A DNA stretch of 51,330 nt, taken from positions 1 through 51,330 of the forward strand of contig CABUXJ010000019.1 of NCBI GenBank assembly GCA_902495455.1, written 5' to 3'. Shown here one piece after another: positions 24,017 to 33,846 of the stretch (position 1 is the stretch's first letter; each line of letters opens with the position of its first letter). This DNA is from an uncultured Prevotella sp. GTDB lineage: Bacteria; Bacteroidota; Bacteroidia; Bacteroidales; Bacteroidaceae. The translations under genes were made by a program, and so were the position numbers. The notes under the pieces were generated by a model that saw nothing but the letters and a program-made list of their open reading frames with translations, was not told the DNA's origin and ran no database searches.

Positions 24017-26839
24017 TTACTTCACCACAATCTTGTGGCAACGGCCGTCCTGCCTTATCACATAGACGCCGCCGGCAGGGAATGCCACCGATGCGGATGC
24101 GTCCGAAGAAGCAGAACTGTATATCACACGGCCGGCGATGTCGCTCACCGTCACGTCCGTTCCTGCCTCAACAAAGAGACGGCGTCCTTCGACGCGCAAT
24201 CCGGAGGCTATGGTCATCGCGGCGATGCCGCTGTTGATGTCATCCGTCGTTGTGACGGCTATCTCGTTGGATGGCCGTGACGAGATTGTGCCGTTGGTAG
24301 CAACTACCGTATAATAATATGTGGTGGCAGCCGTCAGGCCCGTTATCGGCAGACTGAGTGCATTTCCGGTCTCAAATGTTCCGAAAGCAACGGTCGACAC
24401 TTCGCCGCCCCACTCCATCGCCACATCATCGATAGCGACCGAGCCGGTGCCGGTCCGCTGATAGGATATGCGGACCTGTCGTGTGCCTTCCGGTATGTTG
24501 TCGATTGTCGTTGTTACACCGCCCGCAGCGTCTCCGATCTCCACTTCTGCCATGTCCGTCCATTCGCCACCGGAGCCACGTCCCGAAACAATCAGGCGAT
24601 TGTCTCCGGAGGTGCTGACACCGCGATGCCAGAATGTCAGCGAGTAGATGTCGTCATCAAAGCGCGGTGATGTCAGCGAAGCGTCATTGACGGCAAAGCG
24701 CAACGACGGTACGGCTGCACCGGAATAGGCGGCATTTGAGTATGTCAGGCTGGTGTTGGTCGTCCATCCGGTCGGCAAAGCCTTGATTCCGCCAGTGAAG
24801 TCGACGGCCGACTGATTGGGTTCGCCTTTCACCCGAGTGTAGACGTTCACTTCGTAGCCCACGGCCTCCTCTATCGGCTGCCAGCGGGCCGTGAACGAAT
24901 TGTCGGTGACGTCAGTGGCGTCCAATGCTTCAGGCGCAAGGTGCTGGAATAACGGCCCGCCGGTGGTGACACCTATCTCGTTGGAAGCATCACTGACGGC
25001 ATCTCCGTTGTTGACATAGACGACATAGAAGTAGTCGGTGGCCGGATTGAGTCCTGTCACCACCGCCGATGTCTCGGTGCCGACGTTCAGATGGGTATAT
25101 CCTTCCACATTATTATATATGACCCGGTCTGTGCCTGTCACGCTCTTGGTATATACCGACAATTCGTACGTCACGCCCTCGTCTTCCGACGGCAGCCAGT
25201 GGGCGGTGAAGCCCTCGGCATGGATGTCGGTCGCTTCAGTGGCAGTGACGGGGTCAGACGGCTTAATACCGCCGGCCACCTTGAACGTGATCACCCCGCC
25301 GGTCTCCGTGATTTCCGTCAGCGGCAGGTTGAGCGAGCGACCGGCCCATGTCTTCATCGACGGGCGGGTGTTGTCGGTAAACGACGTCACGCCGCTCGTT
25401 CCGGGGAAGGCGTCGCCGTCGCGCGAAGCATCGCTCTGCGTCCCGTCGGCCTCCTCCAGGTCGACATACTGATGGGAAGCGCTGTTGTTGACCGTGTTCT
25501 GATTCCATACATACTGGTCGAAATCGACGTGCCAGACGAGCATGCCGTGGCCCGGGATATATTTGTCCCAACCCGTCTGCTGACGGTTTTCGAACAGGAA
25601 AAATTCGTTTTCGTCTCCCGTTTTGACCATGCAGGCCTCATTGGCGCTGATGTTCTTGAGCGTCACGTTGGCCGGGCCGTCAAGCACGCGGGGCGACAGC
25701 CATCCGAGCGAATAGCGCTCGTAGGCAGAATAGAGCGGCGGAGTGCACCCGTTGTTGTTGTAGGGGCCGTAGTCGAGCACGGACCATGCGCCCGGCGTGA
25801 ATGCCGAGGTGTAGCTCGTGGCGTAGAGATCGGGCAGACCCATGACGTGGGAGAACTCGTGGATGAACGTGCCGACACCGTCGGGACGCGAGCCTTCCCA
25901 CTCGTTGCTGCAGGCGTAGCGGTCGAGTATGACACCGTCAAAAGTATATGTGGTCGACTCTCCCGCCGTGACGTTCCACGAATGAGGCCACACCGTGTTG
26001 GCCGCACCGCCGCTGGCTTCGCCACGTCCGGCATAGAAGACGAACACATTGTCGATATATCCGTCGCCATCGCGGTCGTATTCCGAAAAATCGACCGTGG
26101 CGTCAAGCTGCTGACAGGCCTCGATGGGCATCTTCTGAGGGTTCTGGTCGTTGCCACCCCAGTCGTTGCCGCCGTAGTAGCTCATGTTCTGTGAGAGTGT
26201 GATCGGTCCGTAGACGTCAAACTGCGGGCGGAACTGGTTCTTGGAGCACTCGCGGAAATATTCCGACGCGCACCCCGTACCGCCATAATCGCTGAACCCG
26301 TTCTCGTTGAGCATGCGGTTGAAGTAATCATAAGGGTCAGGTGTCGTAAACTTGACGTCCTTATACTCGACAAGCACGACAAGACCTTTCTGGTCGCCCG
26401 TCGACGGAAAACCGGTGTCAAACAGTCCGAGGCGCGACTTCTGAGGAGCCGCACCGCGACGCGCTTTGCGCACGGCTGTGTCACGACGCTCGAGGGCCGT
26501 GAAGACCTTGCTCATGTCCACGCCGCTCAGATAGGCTTTGGCCTCGGCCGAACGTGCCGTCACCGGACGCGCCACTATTTGCGAACGGACAACATTGCCG
26601 GCAGCATCGGCATTGCCGTAATAGAATGTATCGTTGTCGTTGACAAGCAGATAACCGTCTTCCGAGAGGTAGTAGTGGGCGTGTTCGTCACCCATTATGC
26701 GCACTTTGATCTCCGTTCCGTCGGGCTGACGCATCGTCACGAGCCCGGGCTTTGCCGGAACTGCCCGGCAGACATTGCCACAAAACACGGTGGCAAATGC
26801 GGCCATTGCTATATATCTGCGAAATGTATTCTTTTTCAT
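24017..26839 (-). CDS. M6 family metalloprotease with fibronectin-like repeats
   Basis: 940 aa from the ATG at 26839; an in-frame ATG at 26875 would put 12 residues ahead of the signal peptide and is less likely. The signal peptide covers residues 1-26. A propeptide-like region precedes the peptidase domain, which has DRDGDGYIDNVFVFYAG (calcium-binding type) and the zinc site FIHEFSHVMGLPDLY, typical of immune inhibitor A-type M6 proteases. Two or three fibronectin type III repeats and a jelly-roll domain follow. The C-terminus ends GVYVIRQDGRCHKIVVK, a type IX-like sorting tail. The protein is probably exported and may degrade host or competitor proteins. All metal ligands seen are intact. 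Confidence 0.88.
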   Translation of the reverse strand: MKKNTFRRYIAMAAFATVFCGNVCRAVPAKPGLVTMRQPDGTEIKVRIMGDEHAHYYLSEDGYLLVNDNDTFYYGNADAAGNVVRSQIVARPVTARSAEAKAYLSGVDMSKVFTALERRDTAVRKARRGAAPQKSRLGLFDTGFPSTGDQKGLVVLVEYKDVKFTTPDPYDYFNRMLNENGFSDYGGTGCASEYFRECSKNQFRPQFDVYGPITLSQNMSYYGGNDWGGNDQNPQKMPIEACQQLDATVDFSEYDRDGDGYIDNVFVFYAGRGEASGGAANTVWPHSWNVTAGESTTYTFDGVILDRYACSNEWEGSRPDGVGTFIHEFSHVMGLPDLYATSYTSAFTPGAWSVLDYGPYNNNGCTPPLYSAYERYSLGWLSPRVLDGPANVTLKNISANEACMVKTGDENEFFLFENRQQTGWDKYIPGHGMLVWHVDFDQYVWNQNTVNNSASHQYVDLEEADGTQSDASRDGDAFPGTSGVTSFTDNTRPSMKTWAGRSLNLPLTEITETGGVITFKVAGGIKPSDPVTATEATDIHAEGFTAHWLPSEDEGVTYELSVYTKSVTGTDRVIYNNVEGYTHLNVGTETSAVVTGLNPATDYFYVVYVNNGDAVSDASNEIGVTTGGPLFQHLAPEALDATDVTDNSFTARWQPIEEAVGYEVNVYTRVKGEPNQSAVDFTGGIKALPTGWTTNTSLTYSNAAYSGAAVPSLRFAVNDASLTSPRFDDDIYSLTFWHRGVSTSGDNRLIVSGRGSGGEWTDMAEVEIGDAAGGVTTTIDNIPEGTRQVRISYQRTGTGSVAIDDVAMEWGGEVSTVAFGTFETGNALSLPITGLTAATTYYYTVVATNGTISSRPSNEIAVTTTDDINSGIAAMTIASGLRVEGRRLFVEAGTDVTVSDIAGRVIYSSASSDASASVAFPAGGVYVIRQDGRCHKIVVK

Positions 26840-27017
26840 TATTATAAATTCTGTCTCTGTTATTCTGATTCTCATTCTTTGCTTTCATATCCGGCTCCCA
26901 CCTCCACTCCGGCGTCTTGACTTGAGGTCGTCCTGTCCGAACGGTCCGATGGGAAACATCTGGTTGGCCAGCAACCCATTTTCATGCCAAACGAATGTTT
27001 TGTTTGGATATTATATG

Positions 27018-27025
27018 CAAAGATA
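27018..27025 (-). promoter_or_regulatory. -7 element ahead of the M6 protease gene
   Basis: The minus strand reads TATCTTTG, an exact -7 match. No clear -33 box is visible. The leader to 26839 would be about 170 nt. Confidence 0.45.
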
Positions 27026-27339
27026 TTCTTTATTTAACGATTGTTAGTATCACATTAAAACTTTTTTGTCGTAAACCGTATTTATTGACATAAATCAAGC
27101 TAAAAACACCGTTTAAATTAAAAAACGCAACTTTTCCCGCCATAATTGTTCCTTTTTGAAATCGGAAAAGGTCTTTTCGTAGCAATAATTTGTTTTTCGT
27201 TTACAGATGGGAGTATGATGAGACTATCGTCTTACCCTATTCCACACAGCCTCGACAGACCATTCTGTAAACATTATTACTAAAAAAATCAGGACAAACG
27301 AAAAAGCGAATATTTTGCCTCCGAACGGCCGAAAAATCA

Positions 27340-27672
27340 TGTTCGCAAAGTTACGGTCGTGCCGCGGCGGCCCCGCGAGGTTGCAACGGGGCCGCCGCGA
27401 GGTTGCGGCGAGCGCCCCGTTGCAAGCTGACGGCACGCCCGTTGCAGACCAACGGGGCCGCCGCGGCAACGAAAAACCAACGTTTTTGCCTCGAAAAAAA
27501 GCGTTTTGGGGCGTCAAAAAGTTGCACAAATCACAATTTTTCCGGATAACAGTCTCGTTGTCAGCCGGTTGCACTTGCACGCGCAAAACTGCGATATTTG
27601 CGACTGACAGAGAGTTTGGTCGAAAAGAATGGCAAAATGAAGGCGTTTAGAGGGCATTTTTAACACTTTTTG
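27340..27672 (-). repeat. Dispersed intergenic repeat, copy R3 (inverted)
   Basis: Read on the minus strand it starts with GTGTTAAAAATGCCC near 27670. The box variant CAGTTTTGCGCGTGCA follows near 27590, and then comes the GC core at 27360-27475 with CAACGGGGCC-type units. The order and spacing match R1, R4 and R5, so this copy is inverted as a whole. It lies between the M6 protease promoter and the DUF4450 terminator. Confidence 0.7.
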
Positions 27673-27752
27673 TCGGAAAAATTCCGATACTGCCGACACT
27701 GTTGACATCGGTATCATCGCAAAGTCGCGGCATCTCACACCGGATATCGGAC

Positions 27753-27843
27753 GAATAAAAAGCGACGCATCCCCCGAACCCGCCGGACATGACATTTCGG
27801 TTTTGTCAGTCCGCAACAGGTTCGGGGATGCGTCGCTTTATTT
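27753..27843 (-). terminator. Long hairpin terminator after the DUF4450 gene
   Basis: AAGCGACGCATCCCCCGAACC (ending at 27780) pairs with GGTTCGGGGATGCGTCGCTT (from 27819) with one bulged C. The 38-nt loop has further pairing. T-rich runs flank both outer ends, so it could stop transcription from either side. The DUF4450 gene ends 80 bp away. Confidence 0.75.
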
Positions 27844-27854
27844 ATATTCAGGAT

Positions 27855-27913
27855 GAGGGTGTATCAAAATACAGGGTAAGCATATTGCTTCCTCTGTATT
27901 TTGATGCCCCCTC
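27855..27913. repeat. Inverted repeat next to the DUF4450 stop codon
   Basis: ATCAAAATACAG (27863-27874) pairs with CTGTATTTTGAT (27894-27905); GAGGG/CCCTC extends the stem outward after a short mismatch. It may stabilise the mRNA end ahead of the terminator. Confidence 0.6.
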
Positions 27914-27923
27914 TTCAGACGTC

Positions 27924-30884
27924 CTACTGAAGCGTGATGCCCATAAGACCGATGACAACGTCATTGGAGAGCGTCCGCACGGTCAGCGACTTGAGCCGCT
28001 TCGTCTTGTCGAGCGGCATGCGGAGCATCTGGGCCGCACCTCCGGGTATCTCACGTCCGTAGACACCCTTGATGGACAGTGCCTCACCAAGGTCACGGCT
28101 GACCGTTCCCGTGCCGAAGCAGACACGATAGGGACGCGGCGAGGTTGTCGTGAAGGCCATTCCGTCGACAAAATAGTCCTGCTCGATCGGACACCAGTTG
28201 TCCGGATTGCGCAAAGGAAGCGTGTCGGTCGTGCCGTCTTCGTAGGTCGCGATGACCAGTCCGTTGTCGATGCGGCTCTGCATGTGGTTGGTCGAACCGG
28301 CCATGAGCAGGTAGGCGGACGACGCTTTGCCGCTCAACGGGACGGTGACGCTGTCGGGATAGTTGTCCCAAAGAGAGGTGAAGACGATGTTGCGGCCTTT
28401 CCTCAGCGTGCGGAACGGCACTCCGGCGACGACAAAGCGGTCTTTCTTGGCGAGCGTCCGGAATACGGAGTCGTTGATTTCCGCCGTCAGTGTCGGATGA
28501 CACCACTCGCCGATGCCCTGCAACGGGATTTGCAATGTGGTCGTCTGAGGACGCGGCGAGACATATTTGTTGCGGTAGATGTCGGTCACGTTGGCGTTCA
28601 TCATGCCGTCCATCTTGACCTGACGGAACTTGCCTTTGACCGGTTCGTCGAGTCCGTAGGCCGTGGGCGAAAGACGCTTGTCCGTCACTTTCTCCGGCTT
28701 ATACATGCGGCGGGAGACTGGGCGGTCGACGGTTATGACCTGGGTCGTGGCGTCCGAGCCTTCCGTATCGCGGTAGGCACCGCGGTCGGTGGTCTGCCGG
28801 ACAACAATCCGGAGCGGTCGGGAGAAGTTCTGGGTTATCTCATAAACTTCTTTGTTGCCCTCGCGGCGGAACTTATAAGAAAGGTACGGGGTGGTCACGG
28901 ACGCGCTGTCCCACTCTGCGGGAAATCCCGGGCGGATGACGCAGCGGCCGTTGAGGGCATCGGGAACAATGCCGAAAAGTCCCTGAAGAAGTGTGCGTGA
29001 AGATATTCCGATGCAATCGCCGAAGTCGCGGTAGCACTCTCCGCGTGCGGCATCGTAGAAACTGAGCTGTCCGAAGTTGCCGGGGCTGACTCCGAGATAC
29101 ATCTGGTCCATGATGTTAGCCTTCAACAGCTGATAGCCGGCATCGGCACGGCCCGCCTCAAAGTATGCCAATGCCATGTGCATGACCTCTGCCGTGGCTA
29201 CATTATTGATACTCCAGGAATACGGCAGCCAGTCTGTCGTGGAGATGGTTGAGCCGTAGTCGACACCGTCGGCGGTCACGGGGATGTGCGGTATCTCGCG
29301 GTCGACATAGCGGGTGGCATCCCAGAACTGTCCCGGAGAACCGGCGCCGCAGTCTATCGGAGTATATACGGACCACAGGGCGGCACTCTCATGCTTGCGC
29401 TTGAGGCCCATAGACTCCTCAAACTCCGCCCAATGGCCTTTGCCGTCGAGCCACAACCGTGCGTTCATGGCTTCCAGTATGCGGGCGGCTTCGGCACGAT
29501 AGGGAGCGGCATCCTCGCCTATCAGCTCTGCGATGCGGGCCGCGAGAAGGTTGCCGCGGTAGTTGTAGGCCGACGAATGGGTCACCGCTCCGCCACTGTA
29601 ATAGAGCGCGTCGCTGGCCCAGATGCAGCAGTAGGCATCGTAAAGACCGTCCCCATCGGGGTCATAATTGCGCTTCTCCCACGCTAAATGCGACTTTATG
29701 ACAGGCCACATCTTGCGCATGTACGTCGTGTCGGCATTGTAACAGAAGTGCCACAGCAACTCATCCATGTAGTTGAGGTTCATGTCATAGTGGTGCATCT
29801 GGTTGTTCTTCTCCGGATTGCGGCATATATAGCCGTTGCTATACATCTGCGTGCCCCACTTCTTTTGGGCGCGGGCCATGTTCATATCGGGGTCCTGCGA
29901 AGGATGGGGGATTGTCGGCGCGACGTCCGTCACCTGGCTTTTGGCGTATGCGTCGAAGTGGGAACGGGCGCGGTCGTCCCATCCTAAGACGTCACCGAGA
30001 TAGCCGGCACGCCATCCGGCCAGCGGCATGCGCCAGCCGATGCAGCCGTGCAACCACGTCTGACCGTCCCAGTCGCCGTCGGCAGCGACGGTGAGGGCAC
30101 CTCCAAGAGTATTTATGTAAGGATCGGGAGTGTCAAAGCGCACACGCCCGGCAAGCGCAGTGTTATATTCCGTGGTCTCCTCCCACATGGAGTTGGCACG
30201 TTCGAAGGCGACGTCTTCGACCTTATTCAGACGCACGAGTACGTAGGCGATGGTTCGGCCGTGGCCGTAGGTAGCGTCCGAAACGACGAGGCCGGCGTTG
30301 TCGGGAGCCGGTTCAAACACTCCAGCGGGGTCCGCACCGATGTCACCGTTGCGTCGGATCCGCTTGTTGGCGATGTCACAGACCAGCGTTTGGACGTTCA
30401 GAGGTTTCTCGCCGTCTTCGCTCTCGAAACGGAACAGGGCACTCTCTTCGTCCTGCAGCGCCACCACAGCGATGCGAAGACCGCTCATTCCACCCTTTTC
30501 AAAACGTTTGTCGCGCAACAGATAGCTACGGCAGGCATCCTGATACCATGCCTTGCAGTAGTCCGTAGAGTCTGCGGGGACACCGTTGACGACAAAGCGC
30601 ACGTTGCGGTGCTTACCCTTTTTGAACACGGCGAAAATGGGGCGGTCGCTCGTTTCCACACGATAGTCGGTATATCCGCCGTAGAGCGCGCGGGTATAAC
30701 GGTTCGTCCCGTTCTCACAGACGAACGCCCGGTCTTCGGGACGATAGTTCATCTTGCGTTCCGTACCGCGCAAAGCCTCGTTGTTCGAGCGTGACTCGAT
30801 GAAGTCACCGACCTTCTTCTGCGCCACAACCGGCATCGCCATGAGGGCAGCCAGCAGAGAGATGTTGATTTGTTTCAGGTTCAT
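27924..30884 (-). CDS. DUF4450 domain-containing secreted protein, six-hairpin glycosidase-like
   Basis: 986 aa, with a signal peptide at residues 1-21 ending VVAQ. The N-terminal 350 residues fit DUF4450, including NGTNRYTRALYGGYTDYRV. The middle (about 300-690) looks like an (alpha/alpha)6 toroid, with WDGQTWLHGCIGWRMPLAGW and NYDPDGDGLYDAY, as in GH65/GH78/GH127-type enzymes. The C-terminal part is beta-rich. Such proteins are probable glycoside hydrolases or lyases in Bacteroidota, but no activity is established that I can name. It is monocistronic with its own promoter and a strong terminator, and is not part of the SusCD locus. Confidence 0.75.
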   Translation of the reverse strand: MNLKQINISLLAALMAMPVVAQKKVGDFIESRSNNEALRGTERKMNYRPEDRAFVCENGTNRYTRALYGGYTDYRVETSDRPIFAVFKKGKHRNVRFVVNGVPADSTDYCKAWYQDACRSYLLRDKRFEKGGMSGLRIAVVALQDEESALFRFESEDGEKPLNVQTLVCDIANKRIRRNGDIGADPAGVFEPAPDNAGLVVSDATYGHGRTIAYVLVRLNKVEDVAFERANSMWEETTEYNTALAGRVRFDTPDPYINTLGGALTVAADGDWDGQTWLHGCIGWRMPLAGWRAGYLGDVLGWDDRARSHFDAYAKSQVTDVAPTIPHPSQDPDMNMARAQKKWGTQMYSNGYICRNPEKNNQMHHYDMNLNYMDELLWHFCYNADTTYMRKMWPVIKSHLAWEKRNYDPDGDGLYDAYCCIWASDALYYSGGAVTHSSAYNYRGNLLAARIAELIGEDAAPYRAEAARILEAMNARLWLDGKGHWAEFEESMGLKRKHESAALWSVYTPIDCGAGSPGQFWDATRYVDREIPHIPVTADGVDYGSTISTTDWLPYSWSINNVATAEVMHMALAYFEAGRADAGYQLLKANIMDQMYLGVSPGNFGQLSFYDAARGECYRDFGDCIGISSRTLLQGLFGIVPDALNGRCVIRPGFPAEWDSASVTTPYLSYKFRREGNKEVYEITQNFSRPLRIVVRQTTDRGAYRDTEGSDATTQVITVDRPVSRRMYKPEKVTDKRLSPTAYGLDEPVKGKFRQVKMDGMMNANVTDIYRNKYVSPRPQTTTLQIPLQGIGEWCHPTLTAEINDSVFRTLAKKDRFVVAGVPFRTLRKGRNIVFTSLWDNYPDSVTVPLSGKASSAYLLMAGSTNHMQSRIDNGLVIATYEDGTTDTLPLRNPDNWCPIEQDYFVDGMAFTTTSPRPYRVCFGTGTVSRDLGEALSIKGVYGREIPGGAAQMLRMPLDKTKRLKSLTVRTLSNDVVIGLMGITLQ

Positions 30885-30958
30885 CAGTATATATATTAGA
30901 TAATGTCTTGCAGATCACCGCGCCGCAGACATATCGCCCTTGCGGCCCGGTAGGACTG

Positions 30959-30990
30959 CAAATTTAAGGATTATTTCGGACTTTTGCAAA
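30959..30990 (-). promoter_or_regulatory. Promoter of the DUF4450 gene
   Basis: On the minus strand TTTG (30987-30990) and TAAATTTG (30959-30966) are 20 nt apart, 75 nt before the start codon. Confidence 0.7.
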
Positions 30991-31010
30991 TATACGGGGA
31001 CAAATCAAAA

Positions 31011-31037
31011 TCGGGTTGTCGTCGCGACAACCCGATT
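31011..31037 (-). terminator. Second terminator downstream of groEL
   Basis: TCGGGTTGTCG (from 31011) and CGACAACCCGA form a perfect stem with a 3-nt loop. On the minus strand it is followed by TTTTGATTTG. It separates groEL transcription from the DUF4450 promoter. Confidence 0.75.
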
Positions 31038-31198
31038 CTTAAAAACAAACTACTTAAAAACTAATCTACTAAAACAAATCAAAAATATCTCTTTAATATC
31101 GAAATCGTCTTTTTGTTTGATATTGCAAAGTTATCCTTTTTGTAGCTATCTTCAAAACATTTTGAACAAAAATATCGTTAAAAACTGCCACAAAAGAC

Positions 31199-31237
31199 AA
31201 AAGAGAGACCGTTTTGGTGTCACGGCCTCTCTTTTTG
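31199..31237 (-). terminator. First terminator downstream of groEL
   Basis: AAAGAGAGACCG and CGGCCTCTCTTT pair with one mismatch. T-rich sequence follows on both strands. It lies about 20 bp after the groEL stop codon. Confidence 0.7.
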
Positions 31238-31257
31238 TTATCTTCACTTTGCAAATA

Positions 31258-32889
31258 TTACATCATTCCGCCCATGCCGGGAGCGCCGCCCATCGGCATT
31301 GCCGGTTTGTCCTCGGGTTTGTCGACGATGAGACATTCTGTCGTCAGGAACATGCCGGCGATAGACGCCGCGTTCTCCAAAGCCACGCGAGACACCTTTG
31401 CGGGGTCAATCACGCCGGCCTTGCGCATATCCTCATAGACATCCGTACGGGCGTTGTAACCGAAGTCTCCCTCACCCTCGCGAACCTTCTGGACAACAAC
31501 TGCTCCCTCGCCACCGGCGTTGGTGACAATCTGACGCAGCGGTTCCTCGATGGCACGCTCCACGATGTTGATACCGGTCTGCTCGTCGGCGTTGTCGCCT
31601 TTGAGTCCTGAGAGAGCGGAGAGGGCGCGGATGTATGTCGTACCGCCACCGGCAACGACACCTTCCTCTATGGCTGCACGTGTTGCGCAGAGAGCATCGT
31701 CGACGCGGTCCTTCTTCTCTTTCATCTCAACCTCGCTGTTGGCACCGACGTAGAGCACTGCCACGCCACCGGCCATCTTGGCCAGACGCTCCTGGAGTTT
31801 CTCCTTGTCGTAAGAGCTTGTGGTGTTGGTGATCTCGTTCTTTATCTGTGCGATGCGGTCGGCGATGGCCTCCTTGGCACCGGCACCGTTGACGATAGTC
31901 GTGTTGTCCTTTGTCACGGTCACCTTGTCGCAGGTTCCGAGCATCTCGAGTGTAGCCTGTTCGAGCTTCAGACCCTTCTCCTCGCTGATGACGGTACCGC
32001 CGGTCAGGACGGCGATGTCCTCGAGCATGGCCTTGCGGCGGTCGCCGAAGCCGGGAGCCTTGACAGCGCAAATCTTCAATCCGCCGCGCAGACGGTTGAC
32101 AACGAGCGTCGTCAGAGCCTCTGAGTCAACATCCTCGGCGATGACCAACAGCGGGCGTCCGCTCTCGGCAGCAGGCTGCAGGATGGGCAGGAAGTCCTTG
32201 ATGTTGCTGATCTTCTTGTCGTAGATGAGGATGTAGGGGTTGTCCATGACGCACTCCATCTTGTCGGCGTCGGTCATGAAGTAGCTGCTCAGGTAGCCGC
32301 GGTCAAACTGCATACCTTCCACTACATTAATATATGTGTCGCGGCTCTTGCTCTCCTCGATGGTGATGACACCGTCCTTGCTGACCTTGCGCATGGCGTC
32401 GGCGATGAGTTTGCCGATCTCGGGGTCGTTGTTGGCAGATACGGTAGCCACCTGCTCAATCTTGTCGTAGTTGTCGTCGACTTTCTCGGCGTTGGCCTTG
32501 ATGTATTCTACGACAGCGCTGACAGCCTTGTCTATGCCGCGCTTGAGGTCCATCGGGTTGGCACCGGCGGTCACATTCTTCAGTCCGACATTGACGATGC
32601 TCTGTGCGAGGATGGTCGCTGTGGTCGTTCCGTCGCCGGCGTCGTCACCGGTCTTGCTGGCCACGCTCTTGACGAGCTGTGCACCGGTGTTCTCAAAGTG
32701 GTCCTCCAGTTCAATTTCCTTGGCCACGGTGACACCGTCCTTGGTTATCTGGGGAGCACCAAACTTCTTCTCGATGATCACGTTGCGGCCCTTCGGACCG
32801 AGTGTAACCTTGACTGCGTTAGCCAACTGGTCGACGCCCTTTTTCAAGAGGTCACGGGCGTCCATATTGAATTTAATATCTTTTGCCAT
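31258..32889 (-). CDS. groEL: Chaperonin GroEL (Hsp60)
   Basis: 543 aa. The ATP-binding DGTTTATILAQ motif lies near residue 87, AAVEEGV-type AAIEEGVVAGGGTTY is near residue 405, and the C-terminal tail is Gly/Met-rich (MGGAPGMGGMM). With GroES it encloses and folds newly made proteins in the cytoplasm. It lies 29 bp after groES in the usual order. Two terminators in series follow. Length and motifs are typical. Confidence 0.98.
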   Translation of the reverse strand: MAKDIKFNMDARDLLKKGVDQLANAVKVTLGPKGRNVIIEKKFGAPQITKDGVTVAKEIELEDHFENTGAQLVKSVASKTGDDAGDGTTTATILAQSIVNVGLKNVTAGANPMDLKRGIDKAVSAVVEYIKANAEKVDDNYDKIEQVATVSANNDPEIGKLIADAMRKVSKDGVITIEESKSRDTYINVVEGMQFDRGYLSSYFMTDADKMECVMDNPYILIYDKKISNIKDFLPILQPAAESGRPLLVIAEDVDSEALTTLVVNRLRGGLKICAVKAPGFGDRRKAMLEDIAVLTGGTVISEEKGLKLEQATLEMLGTCDKVTVTKDNTTIVNGAGAKEAIADRIAQIKNEITNTTSSYDKEKLQERLAKMAGGVAVLYVGANSEVEMKEKKDRVDDALCATRAAIEEGVVAGGGTTYIRALSALSGLKGDNADEQTGINIVERAIEEPLRQIVTNAGGEGAVVVQKVREGEGDFGYNARTDVYEDMRKAGVIDPAKVSRVALENAASIAGMFLTTECLIVDKPEDKPAMPMGGAPGMGGMM

Positions 32890-32918
32890 AATAACTACGT
32901 TTTTTAAAAATGAAGAAT

Positions 32919-33191
32919 TTATTTCTCTATCACTGCCAATACGTCGCTCTGACGCATCATCAGATATTTCTCACCTTCGAATTCCAGTTCCGTTCCGGAA
33001 TATTTCCCGTAGAGAACCTCGTCACCTGCCTTGAGCACCATTTCCTCGTCCTTCGTTCCGTTGCCTGTAGCGACAATCTTACCGTGGAGAGGTTTTTCCT
33101 TTGCCGTGTCAGGAATGATGATTCCTCCAACTTTCTCTTCTGCCGGTGCGGGGAGCACCAGCACTCTGTCTGCCAATGGTTTGATATTCAT
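32919..33191 (-). CDS. groES: Co-chaperonin GroES (Hsp10)
   Basis: 90 aa. It has the typical start MNIKPLADRVLVLPA, the mobile loop around EEKVGGIIIPDTA (residues 18-30), and the closing GEKYLMMRQSDVLAVIE. It caps the GroEL ring. It is the first gene of the groESL operon. No CIRCE-type inverted repeat is visible upstream, so the HrcA control known from other phyla is not supported here. Confidence 0.97.
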   Translation of the reverse strand: MNIKPLADRVLVLPAPAEEKVGGIIIPDTAKEKPLHGKIVATGNGTKDEEMVLKAGDEVLYGKYSGTELEFEGEKYLMMRQSDVLAVIEK

Positions 33192-33458
33192 AATTGTTTC
33201 TGTTTTTATAATTGTTTCGTTATTATTCCTATTTAAATATATAGGTGGAGCAATTGTCCGCCTCCGTCGCCGGCCATTTCCGCCGGCGCTCTACCAATGT
33301 CTTTCAAACTTCATGCCAGAATCGTCAGGGCTGACAATATGACACAACGACACACTGACACACATGACATGACAGACACACCTCCATGTCTCTGTGTCTC
33401 CATATTCTTTAAACATAAAGACCTTTGCTTCTCAGCGTCTTTGCGGTGAAATCCAACT

Positions 33459-33846
33459 GTTAAAAATTCAGAATTATTCCGACAAACGCCTCAAAATCCT
33501 TGCGATATTCTGAAATAAAAATCTTTTGGCCGCAAATTCTCGAGTTTTGCGCGTGCATCTTTTATCATCTGAGCAACAGTATGTTACAGCAAAAACATCG
33601 AAAGTGTGCAATAAAATCGAGACCAAAGTCCTGCAATAAGGGCCTTACGGCATTGCAGCGGGGCCCTTACGGTGTTGCAACGGGGCCGTCGCCGTCACTC
33701 AACGGGGCCGCCGCTGTGACCCCGTAAGGCCCTTACGGCTCAGCCGGAAGTCGGAAAACACAAAAAAACGGAGTCGCCGTATTAAAATTTCGGCTTTGCT
33801 CCGTCGTAGAATTAAAATTCTGAAGTGTTAAATTCCGGGATATTTT
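33459..33846 (+). repeat. Dispersed intergenic repeat, copy R4
   Basis: One of the two best-preserved copies. It opens with GTTAAAAATTCAGAATTATT and closes with CTGAAGTGTTAAATTCCGGG. The box GAGTTTTGCGCGTGCATC lies near 33542-33559, the GTGTGCAA unit near 33604, and the GC core at 33640-33740. It is colinear with R5 over its whole length. It lies upstream of groES. The rest of the gap, 33192-33458, holds only simple repeats of the TCTCTGTGTCTCC and CTTTGC-TCTCAGCGTCTTTGC kind. Confidence 0.8.

Noticed and set aside
27789..29000. 403-codon plus-strand frame opposite the DUF4450 gene
   Set aside because: Antisense shadow; it starts inside the terminator hairpin and shows no recognisable domain.
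33192..33330. CIRCE/HrcA operator upstream of groES
   Set aside because: No inverted repeat of the CIRCE type is present.
33640..33740. Repeated CAACGGGGCC units considered as a CRISPR array
   Set aside because: Units are short, unevenly spaced and occur in both orientations, with no unique spacers and no cas genes nearby.
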